This document shows, piece after piece, positions 1 through 11,362 of a stretch of 64,000 nucleotides of DNA. The notes beneath the pieces are model-generated. The model was not told the origin of the DNA. It made no database searches and saw only the letters and a list, made by a program, of their open reading frames with translations. Where the stretch lies: the NCBI GenBank assembly GCA_001557505.1, contig LSAX01000006.1, forward strand, positions 3,038,001-3,102,000. Direction: 5' to 3'. Within the stretch, counting starts at the first letter, position 1; every line of letters begins with the position of its first letter. The position numbers were made by a program, and so were the translations under genes. Origin of the DNA: Reticulascus tulasneorum (lineage: Eukaryota; Ascomycota; Sordariomycetes; Glomerellales; Reticulascaceae).

Positions 1-1
1 C

Positions 2-97
2 TTGGAATACCCTATCATCGTCGGCGATTGCGGGACTCACGACATGAGAGCTGCCTTCCTCGGATTTGGCAATGATATCTATCAAAGCAGAGATTGA
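2..97 (+). CDS. Possible 3' end of a gene cut by the window edge
   Basis: An open frame enters from the left edge and runs 31 codons to a TGA at 95-97. The translation has ordinary protein composition and includes the run YPIIVGDCGTHDM. I do not recognise a family, and a frame this short can occur by chance. It could be the last exon of a gene whose body lies upstream of the window. Confidence 0.2.
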   Translation: MEYPIIVGDCGTHDMRAAFLGFGNDIYQSRD

Positions 98-1063
98 GTT
101 GCGTTGGTGATGAATGGGTGAACACGGACGGCGCTGTGGGTGTTCTACCATTGCTTCATCCGTTGGCTCACGCGGCTCGCTTTGAGGTATAGTGTATGAC
201 TGTAACGTCCGTTGAGACAAAGTCGGCGAAGTTGACGAGAGACATCTCGTCCGAGATGCTCGAGTGTGTGAAGATCCGGCGACATGTCTCTCTTTGGAGG
301 ATATGCTTCGCCTTGGATGACCTGATGTCCTTCGCTGTGCCTGCGGGAAGACGCAGTCTGTGCCTTGCGCTTGGCACATATCACAAGAGGATGATGCAGG
401 TCTTGTTTTGCATCGTGATTTTCTTGCTCGACAAGGAAGACAGGCAGGGTGTATATGGGACCTGTACGGCCGTCCTTCAGTGCTGTTGTGTTCTAGCTCA
501 GTGTCCATGACGGAAGTATGATAATGTAAAGATTATCACGAGCAAAGGGTTCACCCCGTTTACGTTGGATCCAAAGATCACGTGCCAAAGGTGGGCCATT
601 GGTTCCATTTGAATGCACGTCCTGCCTCTCTGGTATCTTTACCCATGTCAACCTGGCTAGCAACGAACGGCGATTGAGGGATCCACAGATACCAGGTGTG
701 GAGAGGGCGGGCTTCATAGATTCATCATCAAAGTACTGAAATTTGAGAAGCATCTAGATATCTATCTTAAGGCACCTTAATATAAGAAGAGAATATGGTT
801 TATGTAGATGATAAATAATACCCAAAGAATAAGATATTCAATAGGTATACAACCTTCTAATCATTAATTTCTTGTTATACATTTCACAATTTATCTTCTT
901 TACGTAGAGCGACACTAGAACATTCAGAGCGCTATGTCATTTAGTAAAGTATACTTCTCAACTATCACTTAATACCAGCTCTGAAAGGCTACGTTATTCC
1001 CCTACCAGATCACTCACTCTCTAAGGGAGTCGTGGTCTTCATAGAGACACGTGAGACCGGAGG
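98..1063. other. Gene-free stretch with an AT-rich island
   Basis: No open frame here looks like a conserved protein. From about 760 to 960 the DNA turns clearly AT-rich, unlike its flanks. The right end is probably the 3' untranslated region of the squalene synthase gene, which ends at 1064 on the minus strand. Confidence 0.5.
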
Positions 1064-2554
1064 TCAGGCATCGTCAAGGTAGACTTGCACGACCCAGGCA
1101 GCTCCCACTACCAAGAGTGATATGACTGTTAAGGTAGCAAAGACTTGACAAGTACCCATAGTAGACCAAAACCCGCCATAAAATCTGGCCTGATGCTGGA
1201 CTTGCCCCTTACTGGCGACCAAATCCTTCTCTATAGTCTTGCTTGTGGCAAGTTCGACGCTCTGTATTGCCAGAGCTCCTGCAAATTTCCCAATCTAAGC
1301 AGAATCAGTGGTCTATCAACAAGCAACAGTCAAGGGGTGTACTAACTTGTTCGCATGTGAAGTTGATCTTCAAGAAATTAGGGTCGTTGGGGCTATTCTT
1401 TTGTTGAATTCGGCGGGCGTACCGAGCAAAGACCTCGCACATCGTCTTAAGGTCTTGGCTGGACTCGACCATTAGTTGAAACGCATTCCCCTTGGTGATT
1501 TTGATGTTTCGCTTGAAGAGGACCGGGTTGCGGAAGCATAACTCCAATGTGGCCAGGGCCATGGATTGGGGAATGGCACAGAAGTTGAACACGCTCTGGT
1601 CGCGCAAGCCAGTGAGATACGTCAAGCAGTCGCAAACATGCCCCAGAGAATTCAAGACCATCTCGGAGCTGCAGTCAAGGGCACGCTCGAGATTTTCGGG
1701 TTCAAATAGGTCTTCAAATCTATCGACGTGTTTGGACCAAATCTCTTTGGGCCAGAAGCGGCGACCGTCATCATAGTCTTCTCGAATGTCGCGAATGATG
1801 TTATTCTTCTGTAGCAAGAGCCCCATAGATCTGTACAGATGAAAATGGTTGATCAGGGTTGCTTCGCCCAGTCCAGCCTCGATGAAGAGGCGGGTCAGGC
1901 TTTCACCCACCACACCAGCTACAAACCAGCAATAGAGGTCGTAGTCTTCGACGGTATTGACGCTGGCATCCCCGGAAGAAGCCTTTCGCGCAAAATCGGC
2001 CATTCCGTTTCCCATTTTGTCGGTAGTGTCCTTGATGATTGTTTGGTAGACAGGCTTCATCTTCCTGAACTCGGTGACGACGTTGTCGAACTGTACCAAT
2101 AGTTCGCGGTCTTTCTCCTCTAGACGATTCCCAGTGAATGTCCAGCCATCCTGCTCTAGGAAGTCTTTGAAATCTCGAAGGAGGGATTCCTTTGTCACGA
2201 GAGGGATTGATGTATCATCCTCAATTGTATCAAGACCACGCAGTATCAGGTAGAACACGCACACGGGCATCAATAGCTCAGGGTGTAGCTCCTTGACGAC
2301 CGAGCTAAAGCTACGACCTGTTTTATCGAGGAACTCGAAGCAGACCTTGGCTGTTGCAGACTCGTGCCTTTTGTTTCTCTCGTATAAAGGCCTACGCAGC
2401 AATTTCCTACCACGGAATGAACACTGGTCAGCAAGCTTCGCTAACCCTGCAACCTGGGCAAGATTTTAGAGATAGTTGAGACACACCATTGAACTATCAT
2501 CCACAGCTGATCTGGATGAAGAGCAAAATGGACGCTATCTGATGCGAGACCCAT
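1064..2554 (-). CDS. ERG9: Squalene synthase (farnesyl-diphosphate farnesyltransferase)
   Basis: This enzyme condenses two farnesyl diphosphates to presqualene diphosphate and reduces that to squalene on the ER membrane, the entry to sterols. I read three exons: 2554-2487, 2406-1347 and 1294-1064 (introns of 80 and 52 nt), 452 residues in all. Exon 1 supplies [13 protein letters not shown], matching the conserved start of the family. The first aspartate motif is DTIEDD (about 82-87). The second reads DIRED (about 229-233) where DYxED is usual. NGMADF, CAIPQ and DPNFLKI are also present. The last exon ends in one hydrophobic helix (about 425-448), the expected tail anchor. Residues are divergent at several usually constant sites, and the segment between DPNF and the anchor is short, so it may be a second copy rather than the housekeeping gene. 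Family call is firm; primary versus paralogue is open. Confidence 0.93.
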
Positions 2555-3605
2555 ATCTGTGAATGGCAAGCAGATGAAGCCAGAACAGGCAACCGTACTG
2601 CTATCCAGGATTGGAGGCGACGAGAAGACTTGACAAGGCGGAAGATCAAGTTTCAGAGTGCCTACGAGCGCAGGTGACCTGGCTGAACAGTATAGCAAGA
2701 GCAGATGGCAAAAGGATCATGCGGGACATATGGGAAGTGAAAAGGTAGTGACTTTTTAGCCGGAGGCAAGAGGAGCGGTACTGCAAGTCACGGTAGCTTC
2801 CACATTGTGTAGACCTCTTCTTGTATTCCTTACCAACTGGCTGTTGCAGAACATGGATGCTGTCGCATCCATGTTCTGCCAGAGGCATCCTCTAGAGATA
2901 AAACACTCTGACAAACTATTCCGACGCGTCCTTGATCAAAATAAATGTTTCCGTCGGCCTTTGAGATTGTAGGACTCCCTGATGTAAGCTACCAAGCGAC
3001 CAAGCTGACTCGGTCGCCAATAGGATTACGCAGCGACAGCCCAGGCTGCCATATAAGGAATAGCTTTGCAGACCAGGCAGACAAAAAGTCCGTTCGGGAG
3101 GTAGACCCATACGAGATTTGGTAGGAGAAGCGGAGTTCTTTGGAGCGGCATTTGCGGCCGGAGTTTAAGGTAATTCGTAATGTGCGTCCGTAAGGGGTTA
3201 GGATGGAACTTGTACAAAACTTGGCAACTCGACAAGGCAGCGATTTAAACACCCTGACAAGGGTGATTCTTTTTGCGTCGAAGAAAGATGTACAGAGTTA
3301 ATTGCACTGTTTGGAGCAGAATGCTACCACGAAGGGACCACCCAAGAGGTAAGGTGTGATGATGATTGGTCCGCCAACCATCATCCACGGCGGCGTCATC
3401 ACTCAAATTAGAATGCTCTGACTGTGTGCTACGCGTCCGGGGCTCATGCAGCTCAAAGCGCAGGGGATCTGAAGATCTTCAGGGAGGGTTTCGGTACATA
3501 TTAAGCCATGGCACCGACATCTCATCGTACTTGTTCCGAAATTGGAAGTCTGGTCCAAAACAGACTCAACCTGAGCACCTTTAATTCTGTTCCAGATTGG
3601 GCGAC
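2555..3605. other. Intergenic region between divergent genes
   Basis: This lies between the starts of the squalene synthase (minus) and AIM6-like (plus) genes and should hold both promoters. The small frames here overlap one another on the minus strand and show no conserved motif. I see no RNA gene or mobile element. Confidence 0.5.
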
Positions 3606-5136
3606 ATGGAATATCCATCGTCCATCTCCTCGCATGGAAGCGATACCCTGAGCGGTTCGAGCGAGACGCGTCTAACGATAGGATTCTCTGATCCAGTCGC
3701 GGGGTCGGCAGCAGCAACAGGAGCGGTAACAGCAGGCGGCGGAGAAGAACGGCCCAGGTCAAGATGGCGCATACCCGTCTGGCGGGGCCACCAGTCCCAG
3801 GGCCGGGAGCTGTCCAAGCAAGGCGTTGTCCGAGATATGATTGTACTGTCCGGATCGACTGCGATAATATCATTGCTGGTTATGTATGTTTGGCTTCCTT
3901 ACCCGGGACATCTGTCACTCCTTCAAGACTGATACCCAACATAGAGCAGTTCTTTACATCCTGGTCTTCGTCGTCCACCCTTCAACAGCGCGTAGTATGG
4001 CATCACACAACTTCATTTCGGAAAACCCGATACTCAAAGACGGCATGCCCATCGATGGACTCAACCGTTGGCTCGAAGACTTCTCCCGCTCCGTTATCCC
4101 CATCATGTGTCACTCCCACAACGACTACTGGCGTCCGTATCCTTTGTTTTCTGCCCTTGCCGCCGGGTGTACTGGTGTCGAAGCCGATGTATGGCTCTCC
4201 GAAGACGGCAAGGATTTGCTTGTGGGTCATGATCCGACAGAACTCTCGCCGGATCGCACACTCAAGACTATGTATCTCGAGCCGCTACTCAACATCCTTG
4301 AGACGGAGAACCCCAACAAAACCTGGGCCAATAACACAGTCCATGACCGAGCCCGTGGTGTTTTCAAAAGCCAACCGAACACTACTTTAGTTCTGATGAT
4401 CGACGTTAAGACCGACATCACCAAGACTTGGCCGGTGGTACTTGAGCAGCTCGAGCAGCTCCGTGGCAAGCGCTTCCTCACGCGATTCGAACATGTCTAC
4501 ATCGAACTTGACCGAATCGAGAGACAAATGATGTGGCCAGCTCCCATCATCGTTGTCGGCAGTGGGAACTTGGATAGGGAGACACATTACCACTCCGAGA
4601 ACAGGAAAGGGGACAGCTACAATGAGTACCACGACACATTCATCGATGCGCCGTTGCAGAGCCTGCCTGTGGAAAACGACTTTGGCCCGGACGAGAAGGG
4701 ACCCCCAGAGTCCCATCTATGGCCGATCATACGCTGGGACAAGATGGATGCATACTATGCCTCGACATCCTTCAAAGAATCCATCGGATCCGCACGCATG
4801 GGCTTCAGCAAGAGACAGATATCGATACTGAGATCACAGATTCGTGCGACAAAACGATCGGGACTGAAGTCCAGATACTGGGACGTGCCGAGCTGGCCGA
4901 TAGGGTACAGGGACTACGTCTGGAACGTGTTAACAAGGGAAGGGGTCGACATGCTGAGTGTTGATGACCTGGAAAGCGCAGCAAGGAGGAGCTGGTCAGC
5001 AGGCTATGTGAAAAGTGTGGCCTGGGTGTGTTTGGTGTCCATCTGGATCATCTGTTCTTCCCTGACTTGCGTCTGGCTTACCTACCGCTTCATCAAGAAA
5101 TGGGAGATGCAGAGGCAGCGCATTGTGTTGGAGTAG
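3606..5136 (+). CDS. AIM6-like PLC/GDPD-type phosphodiesterase, membrane-anchored
   Basis: Two exons, 3606-3883 and 3945-5136, joined across a 61-nt intron (GTATGT donor), give 489 residues. The start is the first ATG; the frame upstream opens only with TTG. After a Ser/Gly-rich cytosolic N-terminus, the splice junction falls inside one hydrophobic helix (about residues 77-103). The catalytic-type motifs of the TIM-barrel PLC/GDPD fold follow: CHSHNDYWRPYP (about 148-159), GVEADVWL (about 170-177) and LLVGHD (about 184-189). These are typical of fungal proteins related to yeast AIM6 (altered inheritance of mitochondria 6). A second hydrophobic segment near the C-terminus (VAWVCLVSIWIICSSL) is followed by a basic tail. 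The substrate is unknown for this family; phosphodiester hydrolysis is inferred from the fold. Confidence 0.88.
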
Positions 5137-5326
5137 CCTACGGGAAATAAGTCGTTTTGTATCGCAGGTCACTATTGGCGCAATGGGATCAATGGGATCA
5201 ACAAGATGTTATATATGTATACAGTTCTTTTCGAAACAATCAGCCATGTACTCAGATGGCCTCATCTGCATTGCCCCGTACGCCAAGAAATGCTAGGATG
5301 TTGTCTATATCTATTCCCGGCATGAT

Positions 5327-7492
5327 CTATACATTTGGTGATAGGAGATCATATTTCACGCATCGCTCAACCTGACAAGAGTTAGTAACGCAGGAAAGCA
5401 TCCAGCCTGAGTGTACTCACATCTTCAATACTGGCTTGTAAGAACCGTCGAGTCTCGAGACCAACCCAGACAAAGATCATGGAGAAGTCGCCCCGCTTCG
5501 CCATTTCTGCACCGCTTTGCGCGCTCAGCTGTCGCAAAATCGGCAAAGAGCTGCTGAGCAGATCAACATCGGGGTTGAGACTCCGTCCAATGCCCTCCAG
5601 CAGTAAGATGCTGATGACAACGTTGACAAAGTCTCCCTCCATCCTGACATGGTGGGATCGAACCATGCTCAGCACTTGTTGGAGAATGTCACCGATCTTG
5701 ACATTGCCGAGGGCTAGAGTCTTGCTCTTGACGCTAAGCACCAGATGTTGCATCTTCAGAGCAAACACTTCTTGGTCAATGACGGCGTCTGGCTGGCGGC
5801 ATCGCTCGCACATCAGGTTTCCTGCCTTATAGCCGTCAAATTCCGCGACAGCGCGGAACAGGTCCAGAAAGTTCTTTCGATTTGTCGCATTCAGTTCCGT
5901 GACGAGTCCAGTATCGATGAATATCAACTGAGGTCGGAATCCCTCAGCGTCAATTTTCTTCAACTCTGCTTCCCATGCTGCTGGGTCTTTTCGATGCCGA
6001 TATGGTCGCAGTCGAGACAGGACCTGCTCTGTCACGTCCTCTTTTTCTTCGGGGTGAGGTTCCTGACGAGTTTGCCGCAGCCTTATTGTTGGCTGGTCGG
6101 ATTGGTAGAAGCGTACCATGATGTTGCCGGGGTGTAGGTCGGCATGAACGAAGTTGTCGATGAGGAGCATGCGGAGGAAAGCATCTAAGCCCTCGTCGGC
6201 GATATCATGCTGGAAGACCCCGCCGCCATTTTCCATGAAGTCAGCAAGCGGGATGCCCTGAGCAAATTCCTCCACCAGCACACTCCGTGTCGTGAACTCA
6301 GTGTATGGATACGGGAACCAAGCTGTACTCCGGTCTCTGAAGTTTTTCCGGAACTTCGCCAGGTTGGCCGCCTCGATCCGAAGGTCCAATTGCAATCTCA
6401 TCATTTCCCCAAACTGTGTAACCTCGTCCGGGAGTGATAACCACTCCATTGTGGGGATGACATTGATAATGGAGGCAAAGAAGTGCATGATTCGCAAGTC
6501 GCGCCGCACGATTCGTTCCACCTTCGGATGCAGCACCTTGATTGCAACATATGTGGAAGGGACTCTCCGTGGTGTACTCTTCAGCACAGAATCCACGTTC
6601 TTCGCTACATTGTGACGCAGTGCTCGTGGCTCCTCAATCAAGTCCGCATCCCCTGGCGCAGCTAGAGCCGAGTTCAACTTTGCTTTATAGACTTGGGCAA
6701 TGGCACCGACTCCGAGCGGGGTTTCGTCAAATTCCTCGAAGATCTCGTCAAAACTTCGGCCGTCGAAGGCTGCTGAAACAATTCGCTTGGTCGCATGTAA
6801 CGAATGCGCCGGGGCGTTGGAATGGAGTTTTGACATGATTTCACACATCTCATCTGGGAAGACGTCAGACCTTGACGCAGCCCACTGGCCTAGCTGCATA
6901 GAAGTTAGCAAATGTTGGGCAAGGACATGGCAACCTGTCAGCGGCGCACCTTGATGAAAGCCGGTCCCGCCCATTCCATGGACTGAACCAAGAATCCATA
7001 CCACCACAGCGTCCCACTCCTCTCATTGTCGCGATCCGGCCGCCTTGTTCCAATCCAAATGGCAGGCACAGACACGATAACAGGGACGAATATAGCCAGC
7101 AAATGCAGGAACCGCATGCCAGTGCAGATTGGCTCCCATATGTATAAGTCCAAGTAGAGTATAATGCTGTGTCTCAACCTCGACAGCCCTCGGTCGTCGT
7201 CGGAAACCCGCTTGGCGATTTCAGCTCTGCTTGCCTCCAGCATTCGACGTTCTCCCGTTTGCTCCGTGCCGTCATTTTCCTTCTGGGACAATTCAAAGAA
7301 TGTCGCCGTCCCAAGAGCCCCAGCGCCGCCTGCTTTGAGCGTTACCCTCGTGAACCGATTGATCCGCCATGGTAGTTGTCGAGTATGGCTGCTCCGAAAA
7401 GTGGTCTTCCAATGGTAGAACTTGGCACCATTTAATGGCTGTCGAAAGGCCGAAGGTGGACAAAACCGGCCCAGAACAAAGGACAGTCTCAT
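5327..7492 (-). CDS. ABC1/ADCK-family atypical kinase, ADCK2/Cqd1-like, mitochondrial
   Basis: Members of this family are mitochondrial ATP-binding proteins tied to coenzyme Q and lipid homeostasis. Three exons: 7492-6950, 6893-5421 and 5371-5327; introns 56 and 49 nt. The last intron has a GTGAGT donor and CTAAC branch and restores the ending IEDVERCVKYDLLSPNV. Total 686 residues. The start is the first ATG in frame and opens an Arg-rich, acid-poor leader of mitochondrial type. A hydrophobic helix precedes the KxGQ-type motif FIKLGQ (about 178-183, split by intron 1). Then come the Ala-rich loop GVGAIAQVYKA (about 242-252), VAIKVLHP (about 297), HADLHPGN (about 431-438) and IDTG (about 507-510), the family's counterparts of kinase motifs. 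The ADCK2-type subgroup is judged from overall pattern, less surely than the family. Confidence 0.93.
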
Positions 7493-7830
7493 CTCGGCGG
7501 AGATTCGGGGTGAATTGGACGAGGGCTGACGGTCATGGTCCTTTTTTTCTGTCAACTTTCTAAATCAGATGGTCGTAGCATGTTGAATATCGCGAGAGCT
7601 GGAAATGCAGGCGACTGGTGACGTAGGTAATTGACGGGGAAATGTCGGGTAATCCTGGATCCCGATAAAGTCGTGACGGCTTCCTCCGACGGAGGCAACG
7701 GGAAATTTTGGGTTCATTCATCCTGATAATTTCTAGTTTCTACACGTCGACCGCTTCTCGTCAGTTTCTTTTCTAGTCTCAGCCCTCATTCTCTGTAATT
7801 TACGCTAAACGAATTCTTGGTTTCTTCGCA
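7493..7830. promoter_or_regulatory. Divergent promoter shared by ABC1-like kinase and cytochrome c heme lyase
   Basis: 338 bp separate the two start codons, which face away from each other. Both products are mitochondrial proteins, so shared control is possible. I see no strong TATA box. The stretch includes pyrimidine-rich DNA just upstream of 7831. Confidence 0.55.
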
Positions 7831-8898
7831 ATGGGCTGGTTTTGGGCCGACGCGTCTGCAGGCGCAATCCAAGGAAATACTGTTGCGAGGCATGTCGCCT
7901 CAGTTTCTGGCGACAACCAGACGGGAGCACCACCTGCAAGTAACGCATGACTTGTTTTGTCGCCCTGATGTGCTAACTAGATACTAGAAAGGATGTCCCA
8001 TGCACAAAAAGACTCTAGATGCCTTAAATCCCAACGCGAAATGCGAGAAGCCTGCGACGAGCGCCGCTCCAGCGACCTGCCCAATACCTCACGATGCGAC
8101 GGTTTCCAAATCGAAATCAATACTCTCCCAACTTAATCCCTTGAATTATATGTTCAGCGAGATATCGCAAGCGCCTGCACCGAACCAGTCAATCGCTCTG
8201 CCGACGTCGCGAGAAGCATCTACGATTCCAAAGGGCTCTGGGGATGGCAATTGGGAATACCCGTCACCACAGCAGATGTACAACGCACTGTTACGGAAGG
8301 GCTACACTGATACAGACGTCACAGCGGTTGAATCGATGGTTTCAGTGCACAACTTCTTGAATGAAGGGGCTTGGGCAGAAATCGTCGGTTGGGAAGAACG
8401 ATTTGCAGGCGGCCTTTCCCAGGGTTGGAAGATTTGTAGGAGAGGAGAGGAGAATGCACAAGAAATGATTGAGAGAATGCAGGTTGCTGACGAAAACCAA
8501 CCGACTCTCATCCGCTTCCAAGGCCGTCCTAATGACATGACACCAAAGGCGGCGATGATGCAGGTAATGGGATGGTTATATCCATCGAAGTTTGAGTAAG
8601 CCACAGTTTTACCCCCAACCAGTCTTTCCTTCTAACGAATAAACGCAGAACCGATCCGCCATTTGATAGGCACGATTGGTTCGTAGCTCGAAACCAGCAG
8701 GGACAGACGAAGGAAGTACGATACGTGATCGACTACTATTCTGGCCCTCCCGAGCCGACAGGCGAGCCGGTATTCTATCTCGACGTCCGCCCAGCGATAA
8801 CACCCGTTGCAGCAGCTGAAAGAATGATCAGATGGGGCAGTGACGTCTGGTGGAGAGCGACTGGTGCTGAAGTACGGGAGCAAGCGAAGACGCAGTAG
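7831..8898 (+). CDS. CYC3: Cytochrome c heme lyase (holocytochrome c synthase)
   Basis: The enzyme attaches heme covalently to apocytochrome c in the mitochondrial intermembrane space. Three exons: 7831-7939, 7992-8595 and 8649-8898 (introns 52 and 53 nt), 320 residues. The protein begins MGWFWAD, exactly as in this family, and carries two Cys-Pro heme-regulatory-type motifs, CPMH and CPIPH, near the N-terminus. NPLNYM, the conserved [32 protein letters not shown] and [10 protein letters not shown] follow, and FYLDVRPA is present near the end. Length and motif order match fungal heme lyases. It is divergently transcribed from the ABC1-like kinase gene. I took the acceptor at 7991 because it alone keeps CPMH in frame. 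Confidence 0.97.
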
Positions 8899-9145
8899 AT
8901 GGTTGTGTATACTGGGCTATCAGGGTTTCAACATGCGGCGGCACGGAATGGCGTTGCAAATAATGCCCACATGATGGGTTTGGGTATAATCGCTATTTCT
9001 CTCTTCTCCTCTCTTTTTGTGTCAATAGACCTTCTCATGTACCATACGATCGGAGCCGCGGCAAGTCATGTATTCATGAGCCCATGTCATCGACATAATG
9101 ATTCAAATGCTATCTGTTCCACCTTACTTGCTCCTCACCAAGCAT

Positions 9146-9771
9146 CTAGCTTAGTTGGCCTGCAAGAGCCGTCACCTGGTCCAAGAGCGCTTGATCCTCG
9201 CTCGCGGCATTTTTCAGCACTTTGTCCAACAAATGATCAACTTGAAGCCCAGCGGCCGTTGGCGGGTTTCCCTGTGCCGTCTGGATTCGTGAGACCTGGA
9301 ACTCGAGGAAGAACTTGGGGACCTTGATGGCGAGACTCCCTCCAACCGATCGAATACCAGCCTCAGTTGCCAAGTATACCTTCAGCTCGTTTTCGAACGT
9401 TTCGAGATCTGAATCTGCTACTGGGTCCGCAGTGGCGAACTCGGTCAAGGCAAACTGGAGTGGTGTCTGGTCCGATTCGGCGAAGTTGACGGAAGAGAAG
9501 GAAACCCCCCCGGCGGTGACATCTGGAACGCCGGAGAGAGTTTCTTTTCCTGCGTCACATGTAATGGAACCCTCAACGCTGGTGACACTGTCGACGACTG
9601 ATTCCGGCAGGGTGGTGCTACCAATGACGAAGCATGCGGCCTGACGCTCGGAAATCAAAGGTGCTAAACGCCGGGTTAGCCAGTGTTATGATGAATGGCA
9701 ATGCGATCCTGGATCTCACCTCCAATAGCGACGCCGGCGCTGGCAACAAGAACAACGAAGGAGATCTGCAT
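9146..9771 (-). CDS. Small secreted protein, unknown function
   Basis: Two exons, 9771-9720 and 9663-9146, around a 56-nt intron encode 189 residues. Exon 1 is almost only a signal peptide (MQISFVVLVASAGVAIG), with likely cleavage near APL at about residues 18-20. The mature protein is rich in Ser, Thr, Val and Ala, has two cysteines (in AACF and TCDAG) that could pair, and ends in a helical-looking segment with many Leu, Ala and Gln. The intron placed at the end of the signal-peptide coding part is common in fungal secreted-protein genes. I do not recognise a domain; a cell-wall or effector-like role is possible but not shown. Confidence 0.72.
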
Positions 9772-11362
9772 ATTTGCAAATAAAGAGTACAGTACCAGAA
9801 GCGACTGAAAAGACTGATAGATAAACCAAGAAAAAAAGATCCCTTCCGGAAGGATGAACGAATAGAATGCAATCAAAGGTCTTTGTTGTGAGAAGAGTCA
9901 CTGACCATGGTTCTGAACGTGGCTCAACCACGCATTATATGTCAATCCTCGCCAAATCTTTCCGTCCGAGGTCCTGACTTCTCCTGATTGTTCCCAGCAT
10001 CTTGAGACTCACTGTAGCATTGAGCTAACCATAGCCGAGCAGGACGGGCCTCCGAAGCAGGCTCGGCTGCCAGACCAATCCTGGGTGTGGGGAGATTGGT
10101 AGCTCAATGCAGGGCGTTTTCGTGACAGATCGAGTCTCGAAAACCTGCCAGAAATACTTCAAAGCGGCTAGAGGGCTATTTGGAAACGTTTTCCATCATC
10201 CCATGCTGCGACAAGTGGGATCGCTTCAGATCCGCAAACCCCACATCGACAGTTTCAAATGGTCCGACGACCCATGACCGCTGGCCCGGTCCTCCCTGTG
10301 CAGCTAGCTAGCTCGGCCTCAGGACCAAAGAGCATTAGGGGGTTCTTCCATCCAAAAAACTTCACCCTCACTCAGCCCGGCAACGGGCCCTCTTTCTTAT
10401 AGAAGGGGACCTTTGATGTGTTGTGAGAATATACTTCAAATTTATAAGTGAGGTATCAGGTGTTGAACTGGGTTAGGCGCTGTCCCAAACAGGTGTAGCG
10501 CACTACGCCGCGTTCAATTGAGCCGCTATGTACCTTACGTAGCGGACATAATTACTGGAACAACATTCGCCATCTTCAAGTTCTTTTTTTGTTTTCTTTA
10601 CTTCCTTTCCTCCACATATATTGGTATCTGCAGCTGCTGAGCCATCTACTATCCTCTATGTCGCGGGGTCTACCTAGGTAGTCGAGCACGCTAGGTACGA
10701 AAAAAAAGTTACCTTAATGGCAAGCAGATAGGTACCGCAGCGATGAATCTTGCTCGATGGCCTAACAAAGTTGCAATTTCCGAGAATGGTTTTTCTTTTG
10801 GGATCTTATTTTTTTCTTATCAAGTAAAATTAAAACTTCTTATATAAGATATCACGTACTAGTTCTGTATGGCTCACATGTGGCTATCCTATCCATCACG
10901 TCTCTGGTCAGAATCATGAAACAAAACACCCGCACATGGTAATAGAAGTCCAGGGTTACTTAACAGTGAATTCTAGACAAATTGAAACAATCGAACGCCA
11001 GCGCCTCTGAAAATATTCGAGTAAATAGAGAGATGTGGTCTTAACGTGCCTCATGCCAATATTACAGTGGATTTGCTTCCCTTAGCTCCAGCCAAAACGC
11101 TCGCAGGCATGCTCTGTCTCAAATAAGGGTTGAGGCAAACAAACCCACCTGGTTCACAATTGAGGCACACAATTGACTTACCTGGAACCCCCTAGGCTAG
11201 CCACGTATGTAGTTCGTGTGCTCTACTCCGAATAAGAGTCGCGCCGGTCACCGGATACGGTGTCGACGTTTCAAAGAAAGATATCAAGCTCCGCGTGGAG
11301 TAAAGAAATCGGATTATCTGCGGCTTCCCTTATTACTGGCGTAAATCTACATCTTACTTACG
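9772..11362. other. Gene-free stretch
   Basis: About 1.6 kb with only short, overlapping frames. The part near 10780-10870 is AT-rich and contains a short palindrome (ATCTTATATAAGAT). I see no RNA gene, transposon ends or conserved coding segment. Confidence 0.5.

Noticed and set aside
3403..3873. 156-codon minus-strand frame
   Set aside because: Lies opposite exon 1 of the AIM6-like gene and its upstream region and has no motif of its own.
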